NCBI GenBank assembly: GCA_003696125.1
Contig: RFHZ01000114.1
Location: 1 to 5,363 of the forward strand
Direction of reading: 5' to 3'
Origin: Nitrospinota bacterium
GTDB lineage: Bacteria; Tectomicrobia; Entotheonellia; J063
DNA: 5,363 bases
Part shown: positions 1-5,363 of the stretch, in pieces
Layout: every line of letters starts with the position of its first letter
How positions within the stretch are numbered: position 1 is the first letter of the stretch
Notes under the pieces: model-generated
The model's input: only the letters and a program-made list of their open reading frames with translations
The model's database searches: none
Told to the model about the DNA's origin: nothing
Made by a program: the position numbers and the translations under genes

Positions 1-524
1 GTCTGTTCCCAGATCTCCTCGCCGGTGGTGAATTCGTGTGCCTCCACATTGCTGATGTTGTAAAATTGATCCGCCCGGAAGGCCTTCAATCGCCGGGTCA
101 GTTCTACCGTCTTCTGTTCCACCAGCTCTAAGTCCTCTTTACTCACCTGTCCCGGCCGATAGCCTCCTGCCTGGGGAACCAGCACGACCTTGGCTCCAAA
201 AGCCTCCAGCATGCGACGGCGTTCCACGCTGTTCCCTTCTGACATCACCGCAATCATGCGGTATCCCTTGACCGCGCAGACAACGGCCAGACCGGTGCCG
301 GTATTACCGCTGGTAAGTTCAATGACCGTATCCCCCGGTTTTAACCGGCCCTGTTTCTCCGCATCTTCGATGATACGCAGGGCAATCCGGTCTTTGATGC
401 TCCCTCCCGGGTTATAGTACTCGACCTTGGCCAGCACACGGCCAGGCAAGCCCTGGCTCAGCCGGTCCAGGGCCACCAAAGGGGTCTTCCCGATTGTCTC
501 GATGATGCTGCTGGCGATGTTCAT
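1..524 (-). CDS. PLP-dependent cysteine synthase family protein (3' end outside window)
   Basis: Fold-type II PLP enzyme of the cysteine synthase / cystathionine beta-synthase family, a cytosolic group that typically carries out beta-replacement on an activated serine. I translated the reverse strand from the ATG at 524; 174 codons are visible of a usual 300 or more. Residues 12-16 read GKTPL, the family's opening motif. NPGGSIKDR at 38-46 carries the expected Schiff-base lysine, K44. TSGNTGTG at 71-78 is the substrate/PLP phosphate loop. DQFYN (152-156) and TTGEEIW (166-172) match the conserved QF-N and TTG-EIW segments. Compared with classic CysK, the segment at residues 119-150 (AGGYRPGQVSKEDL onward) looks longer and distinct, and the usual METMS-type motif is replaced by MSEGNSVERR. 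True CysK activity is therefore uncertain. The start is supported by GAGGGG (530-535) five bases upstream. The gene is divergent from the polyprenyl synthase gene. Confidence 0.9.
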   Translation of the reverse strand, partial: MNIASSIIETIGKTPLVALDRLSQGLPGRVLAKVEYYNPGGSIKDRIALRIIEDAEKQGRLKPGDTVIELTSGNTGTGLAVVCAVKGYRMIAVMSEGNSVERRRMLEAFGAKVVLVPQAGGYRPGQVSKEDLELVEQKTVELTRRLKAFRADQFYNISNVEAHEFTTGEEIWEQ

Positions 525-577
525 GCTTTCCCCTCGTCCTTTAGCTGTCGACACGCTCCTTCCATGGCCTTCCTCAT
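521..577 (-). CDS. Possible 18-codon leader peptide upstream of the PLP gene
   Basis: An open frame of 18 codons (MRKAMEGACRQLKDEGKA) runs from an ATG at 577 to a TGA at 521-523, which overlaps the ATG of the PLP gene as ATGA. Its first base lies 8 bases downstream of the proposed -10 box, about where transcription would start, so a message starting there would be nearly leaderless. An internal ATG at 565 (codon 5) is preceded by GAGG with a 6-base gap and could be the real start, giving 14 codons. The frame holds one Cys codon. The geometry suggests translational coupling to the enzyme gene, but a frame this short can arise by chance, and the downstream gene has its own ribosome site inside it. 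I recognise no homolog. Confidence 0.25.
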   Translation of the reverse strand: MRKAMEGACRQLKDEGKA

Positions 578-584
578 CTTCCCT

Positions 585-614
585 ATTCTACCCACCTTGC
601 CTTTTTGCTGTCAA
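585..614 (-). promoter_or_regulatory. Sigma-A-like promoter for the PLP gene
   Basis: Read on the minus strand, a perfect TTGACA (609-614) and TAGAAT (585-590, five of six consensus bases) are separated by 18 bp. The predicted transcription start is near 577-578, leaving an untranslated or short-ORF leader of about 54 bases before the enzyme's ATG at 524. This is too short for a T-box or SAM riboswitch. The match is strong for an intergenic sequence in a GC-rich window. Confidence 0.65.
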
Positions 615-660
615 GCAGACTGCTCCCTGAATTATTCCTGGTCTCCGGATGGAAAAGGCC

Positions 661-689
661 TTGACAAAAGTGGAGGGGTATTTTACTAT
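661..689 (+). promoter_or_regulatory. Sigma-A-like promoter for the polyprenyl synthase operon
   Basis: TTGACA at 661-666 and TACTAT at 684-689 are separated by the optimal 17 bp. The -10 box keeps the key TA and final T of TATAAT. Transcription would begin near 696. A second perfect TTGACA at 690-695 lies immediately downstream of the -10, but it has no acceptable -10 box at 16-18 bp, so it is probably not a second promoter. As no terminator is seen downstream, this promoter may serve all four plus-strand genes. Confidence 0.6.
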
Positions 690-714
690 TTGACAACGTT
701 TGCTACTTTGCCTT

Positions 715-742
715 GAGGATGGTAATGAAACGCGAGAGGAGG
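715..742 (+). promoter_or_regulatory. Competing ribosome binding sites at the polyprenyl synthase start
   Basis: Four in-frame starts lie close together: TTG 713, ATG 719, ATG 725 and ATG 746. GAGG (715-718) sits 6 bases before ATG 725. A stronger AGGAGG (737-742) sits only 3 bases before ATG 746. I prefer 746 because the protein then begins, as family members do, a few residues before the first conserved helix, and because that site is the strongest. ATG 725 would add seven charged residues (MKRERRE) and remains possible. Confidence 0.5.
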
Positions 743-745
743 GAG

Positions 746-1720
746 ATGGTTTTAAAAAGGATCCTCCAGCTCTATAGTCACGACCTGCAGGCGGTGGAAA
801 CGGTTATTGAGCGCAGTCTGCAATCGGAAGTGAGTCTCATTTATGAGGTGGGGAAATATCTTCTGCTTAGCGGAGGGAAGAGGATACGACCACTGCTCCT
901 CCTCATGGTGAGTGAACTGTGTCGGTATCGAGGGGATCGACGCTACCAACTGGCAGCGGTCCTTGAGTTCATCCATACAGCCACCCTCCTGCATGATGAT
1001 GTCATCGATAATTCCTACCTGCGACGGGGATATCCCTCGGCCAACTCCCGCTGGGGCAATGAGGTCTCTATTCTGGTAGGCGATTTTCTGTACGCCAAGG
1101 CGATGGATATGGCTCTGGAAGACAATGACAGGCGGGTGCTCAAGGAGATAACCGATGTTACCCTGGCCATGACCGAAGGCCAGATCCTGGAAACGCGAAA
1201 GCTGTGGGATTTGACCATTACCGAGGAGGAATACTACCAGATAATCTCGCGGAAGACCGCTTCCCTCTTTGCCGCTTCCTGTTATATCGGTGGGGTTTTG
1301 GGGGAGTCTTCCCCTCAAGAGCTCACCGCTTTGCGTCACTTCGGGATGAATTTGGGCATCGCTTTTCAAATCGTTGATGATGCCCTCGACTTCATGGCGC
1401 AGGAGGACCGGTTGGGAAAGCCGGTGGGCAGAGATCTGCGCGAGGGGAAGATCACGCTTCCCCTTATCCTGACCTTACAGAAAGCCACGCACAAGGAATA
1501 TCGGTTCATCGAGAAGTTTACGCATGCCAAAGAGAAGACGGATGATGGTTTTCTGCACATTGTGACCATTCTGAACCGATATAACATGCTCTGTCGTGTG
1601 TTGGAAGAAGCGAAGATTTATGTTGATCGGGCCAAGCAGGCTTTGCAGATCTTCGAGACCTCGTTGATGACCAAGCTGTTGATGGAGTTGGCCGATTACG
1701 TGGTGAAGCGAGAGAATTGA
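746..1720 (+). CDS. Long-chain trans-polyprenyl diphosphate synthase (heptaprenyl/octaprenyl type)
   Basis: Cytosolic or membrane-associated all-helical prenyltransferase that extends an allylic diphosphate with successive isopentenyl diphosphate units; the product usually becomes a menaquinone side chain. The protein is 324 residues, the normal family length. GGKRIRP (43-49) binds the isopentenyl diphosphate. The first aspartate-rich motif is DDVID (84-88) and the second DDALD (211-215), both intact. KPVGRDLREGK (225-235) is the conserved lysine/aspartate segment after it. Small residues precede the first motif (HTATLLHDD), the pattern of long-chain synthases, as short-chain enzymes carry bulky residues there. 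Exact chain length cannot be read from sequence. It resembles catalytic component II of Bacillus heptaprenyl diphosphate synthase (HepT); no component I gene is in the window, so it may act as a homodimer or have a partner elsewhere. It is first in the plus-strand gene run and is followed by maf after 42 bp. The start could instead be 725 or 713. Confidence 0.93.
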   Translation: MVLKRILQLYSHDLQAVETVIERSLQSEVSLIYEVGKYLLLSGGKRIRPLLLLMVSELCRYRGDRRYQLAAVLEFIHTATLLHDDVIDNSYLRRGYPSANSRWGNEVSILVGDFLYAKAMDMALEDNDRRVLKEITDVTLAMTEGQILETRKLWDLTITEEEYYQIISRKTASLFAASCYIGGVLGESSPQELTALRHFGMNLGIAFQIVDDALDFMAQEDRLGKPVGRDLREGKITLPLILTLQKATHKEYRFIEKFTHAKEKTDDGFLHIVTILNRYNMLCRVLEEAKIYVDRAKQALQIFETSLMTKLLMELADYVVKREN

Positions 1721-1762
1721 CCTCTACCGGGCAGAGAAGGACAACAGATCGCCATTGATACC

Positions 1763-2353
1763 ATGAGCAGAGAGCAGATTCCTGTGATCCTTGCCTCCCG
1801 GTCTCCTCGTCGATTGGCGCTCCTGCAACGGTTGGGGTTCTCTGTCCGGGTAGAAGGGGTTTCCCTCCCAGAGATTCCCGTCCCCTCGGAATGCCCAGAG
1901 TCTTACGTGCTGCGCATGGCCCGCCAGAAAGTGGAAGCGGTGGCACCTCGCTTCCCCCATCACCCTGTTTTAGGAGCAGACACGGCTGTTGTTTTACAGG
2001 GACAGATTTTCGGGAAGCCGTCCGGTCCGGCCGAGGCAGAAGAGATGCTCAGCGCGCTGAGCGGAAAGGTACACCAGGTTCTCACCGGTGTGGCCTTCGA
2101 GGTGCTGGCCGAAGGAGACCTGCAGACGGCGGTGGTCGAAACACTGGTAAAGATGCGCCGGCTCACGGGGGAGGAGATCCGGCGGTATGTGGCCACAGCA
2201 GAACCGCTGGATAAGGCCGGGGCCTATGCCATTCAAGGAGAAGGAGGCATGCTCATCGAGGCCATCTACGGATCCTACACCAACGTCATCGGCCTCCCCC
2301 TCCCCACCATTATCCCCTGGTTAAGACGGTTCTACCAGGAGGAGGATCCATGA
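1763..2353 (+). CDS. maf: Maf family nucleoside triphosphate pyrophosphatase (dTTP/UTP type)
   Basis: Maf proteins hydrolyse non-canonical or surplus nucleoside triphosphates to monophosphate plus pyrophosphate in the cytosol; the family was first noticed through septum-formation inhibition in Bacillus. The product is 196 residues, the typical length. ASRSPRR (11-17) is the N-terminal phosphate-binding motif. GADT (71-74) contains the catalytic aspartate D73. GKP (84-86), SGKVHQVLTG (100-109), EPLDKAGAYAIQG (147-159) and GSYTNVIGLPL (170-180) are all family signatures. The DKAGAYAIQG form is characteristic of the dTTP/UTP-preferring branch rather than the YceF m7GTP branch. ATG 1763 fits the family, which begins just before the ASRSPRR motif, but no Shine-Dalgarno sequence lies within 20 bases; the nearest, AGAAGG at 1735-1740, is 22 bases away. 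The stop codon overlaps the next start by 4 bp (ATGA), implying coupled translation with the acyl-CoA ligase. Confidence 0.95.
   Translation: MSREQIPVILASRSPRRLALLQRLGFSVRVEGVSLPEIPVPSECPESYVLRMARQKVEAVAPRFPHHPVLGADTAVVLQGQIFGKPSGPAEAEEMLSALSGKVHQVLTGVAFEVLAEGDLQTAVVETLVKMRRLTGEEIRRYVATAEPLDKAGAYAIQGEGGMLIEAIYGSYTNVIGLPLPTIIPWLRRFYQEEDP
2337..2345 (+). promoter_or_regulatory. Strong ribosome binding site for the acyl-CoA synthetase gene
   Basis: AGGAGGAGG lies inside the last codons of maf, and its first AGGAGG ends 7 bases before ATG 2350. It fixes the start of the ligase gene and, together with the ATGA overlap, should allow strong independent or coupled initiation. Confidence 0.75.
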
Positions 2354-4254
2354 GTGCAGATACGCTCAATACCATCTTTGAACGGAGTGTGCGTCTCTAT
2401 GGAGAGAAGCCCGCGCTCAAGTTCCGGCAGAAGCAGGGCATCTCTGTGCTGACCTATCGTGAGCTGGGACACCGGGTACAGGTGCTGGGAGCCGGATTCC
2501 TCTCGCTGGGAGTCCGACAGGGAGAGCGGGTGGGTCTCATTGCGGAGAATCGTCCCGAATGGCTCCTCACCGACTTGGCCCTGCTGGGATGTGGTGTCGT
2601 TGATGTCCCCCGGGGGGGAGAGGCTTCTCTCTCTGAACTCCAGTATATCCTGGCTCACTCTGAAGCGGTTGGGGCAGTAGTAGAGGACCGACACCAGCTC
2701 GAGAAGATCGAGGCTATCCGTTCCGATCTCCCCCGCCTCCGCTTCCTGGTGGTGATGGATCCGGTAGAGAACCCCAGGAGTCCTTTACCTGTCTACACAC
2801 TGGCAGAAGTCATGGAACAGGGGAGAGAGCGACTGGTTGCAGGGAGGAATCGCTTCCTCGAGCGGAGCCATCAGGTCAGGGCAGGGGATCTGGCCACCAT
2901 CATCTATACCTCGGGGACGACCGGTACCCCTCGTGGGGTCATGCTTTCCCATGCCAACATTGTGCACAATGTGCGCACCCTCCCTCCCCTGCTCCAGATC
3001 ACCAGTGCAGATCGCTTCCTCTCTATCCTTCCCCCCTGGCACGCTTTTGAGCGGACAGTGGAATATATTCTCCTCAGCACCGGTGCCTCTCTCTTTTACA
3101 GTAAACCGGTGAAACAGATCCTCTTACCCGATCTCCAGACGGAAAAGCCGACCTTTCTGGCCGGGGTTCCCCGCATCTGGCAGGGACTGTACAAGGGGAT
3201 CATGACCAACATCGCCAAAGAGCGGGCCCCCAAACGCTGGCTGGTTACCACGGCTCTGGCCGTAGGGCATAGGCATCGGCAGGCAGAGCGGGAGCGCAAG
3301 GGCCTGCTTCCCCTCTTTACTCCGCTTCCCCCTTTACGACACCGGTGGCGGCGAGCCCGGGCTACGCTTACCTACGGATTGACCAAACCGTTGTATGCCC
3401 TCTTTGACCGGATGGTGTACTCCAAGATCCGTCAGGTTACCGGGGGGAAGCTTCGAGCCGTGATCAGTGGGGGAGGAGCCCTTCCCCGGCCGGTCGATGA
3501 CTTTTTCAGCGCCGTGGGCATAACCATCCTGGAGGGATACGGGCTCACCGAGACGGCACCGGTAGTCTCTGTGCGCCTCTTTGGCCAGGAGATCCCCTAT
3601 ACGGTGGGAACACTCCTCCCGGAGACCTTTGTCAAGATCCTAGACGAGGAAGGGAAGCCGGTAAGACCGGGAGAACAGGGGATCATCTGGATCCGGGGAC
3701 CCCAGGTGATGCTCGGCTATTATAAAGATAAAGAGGCGACGGAGAGGGCCATCGATGCGGAAGGGTGGTTGAACAGCGGGGACCTGGGACGCTTAACCCT
3801 GCAGGGAGCCTTGCAGATCACCGGCCGGGCCAAAGATACCATCGTGTTGCTGAGCGGGGAGAATGTCGAGCCAGAACCTTTGGAGATGCGCCTTTCTGAA
3901 AGCCCCTATATTCATCAGGTCATGGTGGTCGGCCAGGATCAACGCATGCTCGGTGCCCTTATTGTCCCCGATTTCCCGGCCCTGGAGACCTATCTGCAGA
4001 AGCAGGGGGTCTCCCCTGCCTCTGTGGAGGAGATGCTCCGATCTCCTCCCGTACAAGAGCTCTACCGCAAAGAGATCCATCGCCTGATCTCTTCCCGGAA
4101 CGGTTTTCGAGCGTGTGAACGGATCGGAGGCTTTGTCCTTCTCCCCCGGGAATTTCGCGTGGGACAGGAACTGACCCATACCCTGAAGATGAAGCGCAAC
4201 GTCATTACCCAGCAGTTTGCCCAGGAGATTGCACAGATTTATCACTCCCCGTAA
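2350..4254 (+). CDS. Long-chain acyl-CoA synthetase-like AMP-forming ligase
   Basis: ANL-superfamily enzyme that adenylates a carboxylic acid with ATP and transfers the acyl group to CoA; members of this branch usually act on long-chain fatty acids at the inner face of the membrane. It has 634 residues, in the usual range for bacterial FadD/FAA-like proteins. YTSGTTGTPRG (186-196) is the ATP-binding P-loop. LPPWHAFER (227-235) and GVPRIWQGL (272-280) are typical of long-chain synthetases. GYGLTETAP (396-404) is the adenine-binding motif, and WLNSGDLG (473-480) carries the ribose-binding aspartate. TGRAKDTIVLLSGENVEPEP (491-510) is the hinge to the mobile C-terminal domain. The expected catalytic lysine is K613 in TLKMKRN. 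A basic, proline-rich stretch at about 305-345 is normal for this branch. The residue before TLK is His rather than the common Pro. Substrate cannot be told from sequence. The gene overlaps maf by 4 bp and is followed by the HyuA-like gene after 24 bp. Confidence 0.92.
   Translation: MSADTLNTIFERSVRLYGEKPALKFRQKQGISVLTYRELGHRVQVLGAGFLSLGVRQGERVGLIAENRPEWLLTDLALLGCGVVDVPRGGEASLSELQYILAHSEAVGAVVEDRHQLEKIEAIRSDLPRLRFLVVMDPVENPRSPLPVYTLAEVMEQGRERLVAGRNRFLERSHQVRAGDLATIIYTSGTTGTPRGVMLSHANIVHNVRTLPPLLQITSADRFLSILPPWHAFERTVEYILLSTGASLFYSKPVKQILLPDLQTEKPTFLAGVPRIWQGLYKGIMTNIAKERAPKRWLVTTALAVGHRHRQAERERKGLLPLFTPLPPLRHRWRRARATLTYGLTKPLYALFDRMVYSKIRQVTGGKLRAVISGGGALPRPVDDFFSAVGITILEGYGLTETAPVVSVRLFGQEIPYTVGTLLPETFVKILDEEGKPVRPGEQGIIWIRGPQVMLGYYKDKEATERAIDAEGWLNSGDLGRLTLQGALQITGRAKDTIVLLSGENVEPEPLEMRLSESPYIHQVMVVGQDQRMLGALIVPDFPALETYLQKQGVSPASVEEMLRSPPVQELYRKEIHRLISSRNGFRACERIGGFVLLPREFRVGQELTHTLKMKRNVITQQFAQEIAQIYHSP
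2607..2618 (+). repeat. C5G7 homopolymer tract inside the acyl-CoA synthetase gene
   Basis: Five C followed by seven G form a 10-bp GC palindrome plus two further G, coding for the Pro-Arg-Gly-Gly segment near residues 87-90 of the ligase. Such a run is prone to replication slippage and sequencing error. The frame is intact across it here, and the encoded residues fit the family, so this looks like a correct read of an ordinary coding segment. Confidence 0.6.
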
Positions 4255-4278
4255 GCGGGAAAGAAAGGATAAAGATCC

Positions 4279-5363
4279 ATGCGCATCGGTATCGACACGG
4301 GTGGTACGTTCACCGATTTTGTGCTGATCGATCAGGGGGAGATTCGCACCTACAAATGCCTTTCCACCCCGGACAATCCTGGTAAGGCGGTGTTACAAGG
4401 CCTGCAGGAACTGGTCGCCTGGGAAAAGGGCCGGGAAGTGGTCCACGGGTCGACGGTGGCTACCAATGCCCTGCTGGAGCGAAAGGGTGCCCAGACTGCC
4501 CTGATCACGACGCAGGGATTCGAGGATATCCTGGAGATTGGGCGCCAGACCCGCAAGGAGATCTATAATTTCTTTGTCACCCGTCCCACACCACTGGTGC
4601 CTCCCGCTCATCGCTATGGCCTTGCCGAACGCACCCTCTACTCTGGTGAAATCTTGCAACGGGTAAGTCGACAAGAGGTGGAAGCGGTTCTCCAGGCGAT
4701 CCGACAGGCCGGGATCGAGTCGGTAGCCATCTGCTTCCTCCATTCTTACGCCAATCCGGCCAACGAGGCCGAGGTGCTGCAGCAGGCCAAAACCCTGGGA
4801 CTACACGTCTCCGCCTCCCATCAAATCCTCCCGGAATACCGGGAATATGAGCGGTGCAGCACGACCGTGGTTAACGCCTATGTCTCTCCCCTCATGGAGC
4901 GATACCTCTCCTTTTTAACCGACCACCTCTCGCCTACGCCGTTGCGCATCATGCAATCGAATGGCGGGGCCATCTCGGCAGAGAGGGCCAAAGTCGAATC
5001 GGTACGGACCATCCTTTCCGGACCGGCCGGCGGGGTGGTCGGAGCCTTCCAGGTCGCCAAGTGGGCCGGGTATGACCAGATCATCAGTTTCGACATGGGA
5101 GGGACCTCTACCGATGTTTCCCTCTGTCCCGGCTACATCAAGACGACCACAGAAGCCACTATCGCCGACTGCCCGATCAAGGTTCCCATCCTCGATATCC
5201 ATACCGTGGGTGCCGGGGGAGGGTCGATCGCCGTGCTTGATGCCGGGGGAGCACTCCGGGTCGGCCCCCAGAGTGCCGGGGCAGATCCTGGACCGGTCTG
5301 TTACGGAAAAGGGAATGCGGTAACCGTTACCGATGCCAACCTCTACCTGGGACGGTTACGAGA
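4279..5363 (+). CDS. Hydantoinase A / 5-oxoprolinase family ATPase, HyuA-like (3' end outside window)
   Basis: Reads open from ATG 4279 to the right edge: 361 codons of a family usually near 650-700 residues. Members are ASKHA-fold ATPases that couple ATP hydrolysis to opening cyclic amides (N-methylhydantoin, 5-oxoproline) or to carboxylating ketones such as acetone or acetophenone, normally with a HyuB-like partner. DTGGTFTD (6-13) is the first phosphate motif. HGSTVATNALLERKG (56-70) and EYREYERCSTTVVNAYV (186-202) are conserved in the N-terminal Hydant_A_N domain. The C-terminal Hydantoinase_A domain shows SNGG (227-230), SGPAGG (247-252), FDMGGTSTDV (271-280), HTVGAGGGSIA (308-318) and GPQSAGADPGPVCYG (329-343). 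All ATP-site motifs look intact; the substrate class cannot be assigned. GAAAGGA (4263-4269) ends 9 bases before the ATG and is a modest ribosome site. The 24-bp gap from the ligase has no terminator, so the two are probably cotranscribed. A hyuB-like gene would be expected just to the right. Confidence 0.92.
   Translation, partial: MRIGIDTGGTFTDFVLIDQGEIRTYKCLSTPDNPGKAVLQGLQELVAWEKGREVVHGSTVATNALLERKGAQTALITTQGFEDILEIGRQTRKEIYNFFVTRPTPLVPPAHRYGLAERTLYSGEILQRVSRQEVEAVLQAIRQAGIESVAICFLHSYANPANEAEVLQQAKTLGLHVSASHQILPEYREYERCSTTVVNAYVSPLMERYLSFLTDHLSPTPLRIMQSNGGAISAERAKVESVRTILSGPAGGVVGAFQVAKWAGYDQIISFDMGGTSTDVSLCPGYIKTTTEATIADCPIKVPILDIHTVGAGGGSIAVLDAGGALRVGPQSAGADPGPVCYGKGNAVTVTDANLYLGRLR

Larger units (their letters stand above)
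525..745. promoter_or_regulatory. Divergent intergenic region between PLP gene and polyprenyl synthase gene
   Basis: About 220 bp of visibly more AT-rich sequence separate two genes transcribed outward. It holds one promoter per strand, with the -35 boxes at 609-614 (minus) and 661-666 (plus). The 46 bp between them contain a small odd dyad, GAATTATTC (629-637), with looser symmetry in the flanks (CC to the left, GG to the right). A regulator bound here could affect both genes, but the dyad is short and matches no operator that I can name. No terminator, tRNA or riboswitch fold was seen. Confidence 0.5.

Noticed and set aside
525-584. T-box or SAM riboswitch in front of the cysteine-synthase-like gene
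   Set aside because: The predicted leader is only about 54 bases, with no T-box consensus or extended stems; neither riboswitch would fit.
190-630. Plus-strand frames of 75 and 67 codons at the left end
   Set aside because: The first is opposite the clearly conserved PLP enzyme; the second runs from it through the divergent promoter region. Neither has a plausible domain.
690-718. Second plus-strand promoter from TTGACA at 690-695
   Set aside because: At 16-18 bp downstream there is only TTGAGG-like sequence, which is not a credible -10 box.
752-1369. 205-codon open frame on the minus strand opposite the polyprenyl synthase gene
   Set aside because: It lies wholly antisense to a gene with all family motifs, its translation shows no recognisable domain, and it has the look of a codon-bias shadow.
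1722-1736. CTCT...AGAG hairpin after the polyprenyl synthase stop
   Set aside because: Four-base stem without a T tract; too weak for a terminator.
1518-1963. Overlapping minus-strand frames of 142 and 79 codons spanning the polyprenyl synthase-maf junction
   Set aside because: They are antisense to two well-supported genes and overlap each other; low-complexity Arg/Ser/Pro-rich translations with no family resemblance.
4248-4259. CCCG-TAAG-CGGG hairpin at the end of the acyl-CoA ligase gene
   Set aside because: The stem is only 4 bp and is followed by an A/G-rich stretch rather than a T run, so it does not look like an intrinsic terminator.

Overview
The window looks like a stretch of bacterial chromosome, most likely from a Bacillota (Firmicutes) lineage of moderately high GC, possibly anaerobic or thermophilic. 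The clues are strong AGGAGG-type ribosome sites, sigma-A-like promoters, tightly packed genes, a long-chain prenyl diphosphate synthase of the type that makes menaquinone side chains, and a PLP-dependent cysteine-synthase-family enzyme of a form I associate with clostridial and related genomes. The lineage is an inference from general familiarity, not from any search.

Layout. Positions 1-524 (minus strand) hold the N-terminal 174 codons of a PLP enzyme of the cysteine synthase / cystathionine beta-synthase family; the rest lies beyond the left edge. Positions 525-745 are a divergent intergenic region with one good sigma-A-like promoter on each strand, the two -35 boxes lying back to back 46 bp apart. 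On the minus strand, an 18-codon open frame starts just about where transcription should start and ends in an ATGA overlap with the PLP gene.

On the plus strand, four genes follow with no visible terminator between them: a trans-polyprenyl diphosphate synthase (746-1720), a Maf nucleotide pyrophosphatase (1763-2353), a long-chain acyl-CoA synthetase-like AMP-forming ligase (2350-4254, overlapping maf by 4 bp), and the first 361 codons of a hydantoinase A / oxoprolinase-family ATPase (4279 to the right edge).

How they fit together. The plus-strand genes look like one transcription unit running from the promoter at 661-689, but the functions are mixed: isoprenoid chain elongation, nucleotide-pool cleaning, carboxylate activation with CoA, and an ATP-dependent HyuA-type reaction. 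The last two may form a functional pair, because HyuA-type ketone carboxylases are known to work with a CoA ligase that activates the keto acid product; this is a hypothesis only. I see no RNA gene, CRISPR array, insertion sequence or phage-like gene, and no clear sign of a wholly new system. The items most worth a second look are the short leader frame in front of the PLP gene and the ligase-HyuA pairing.
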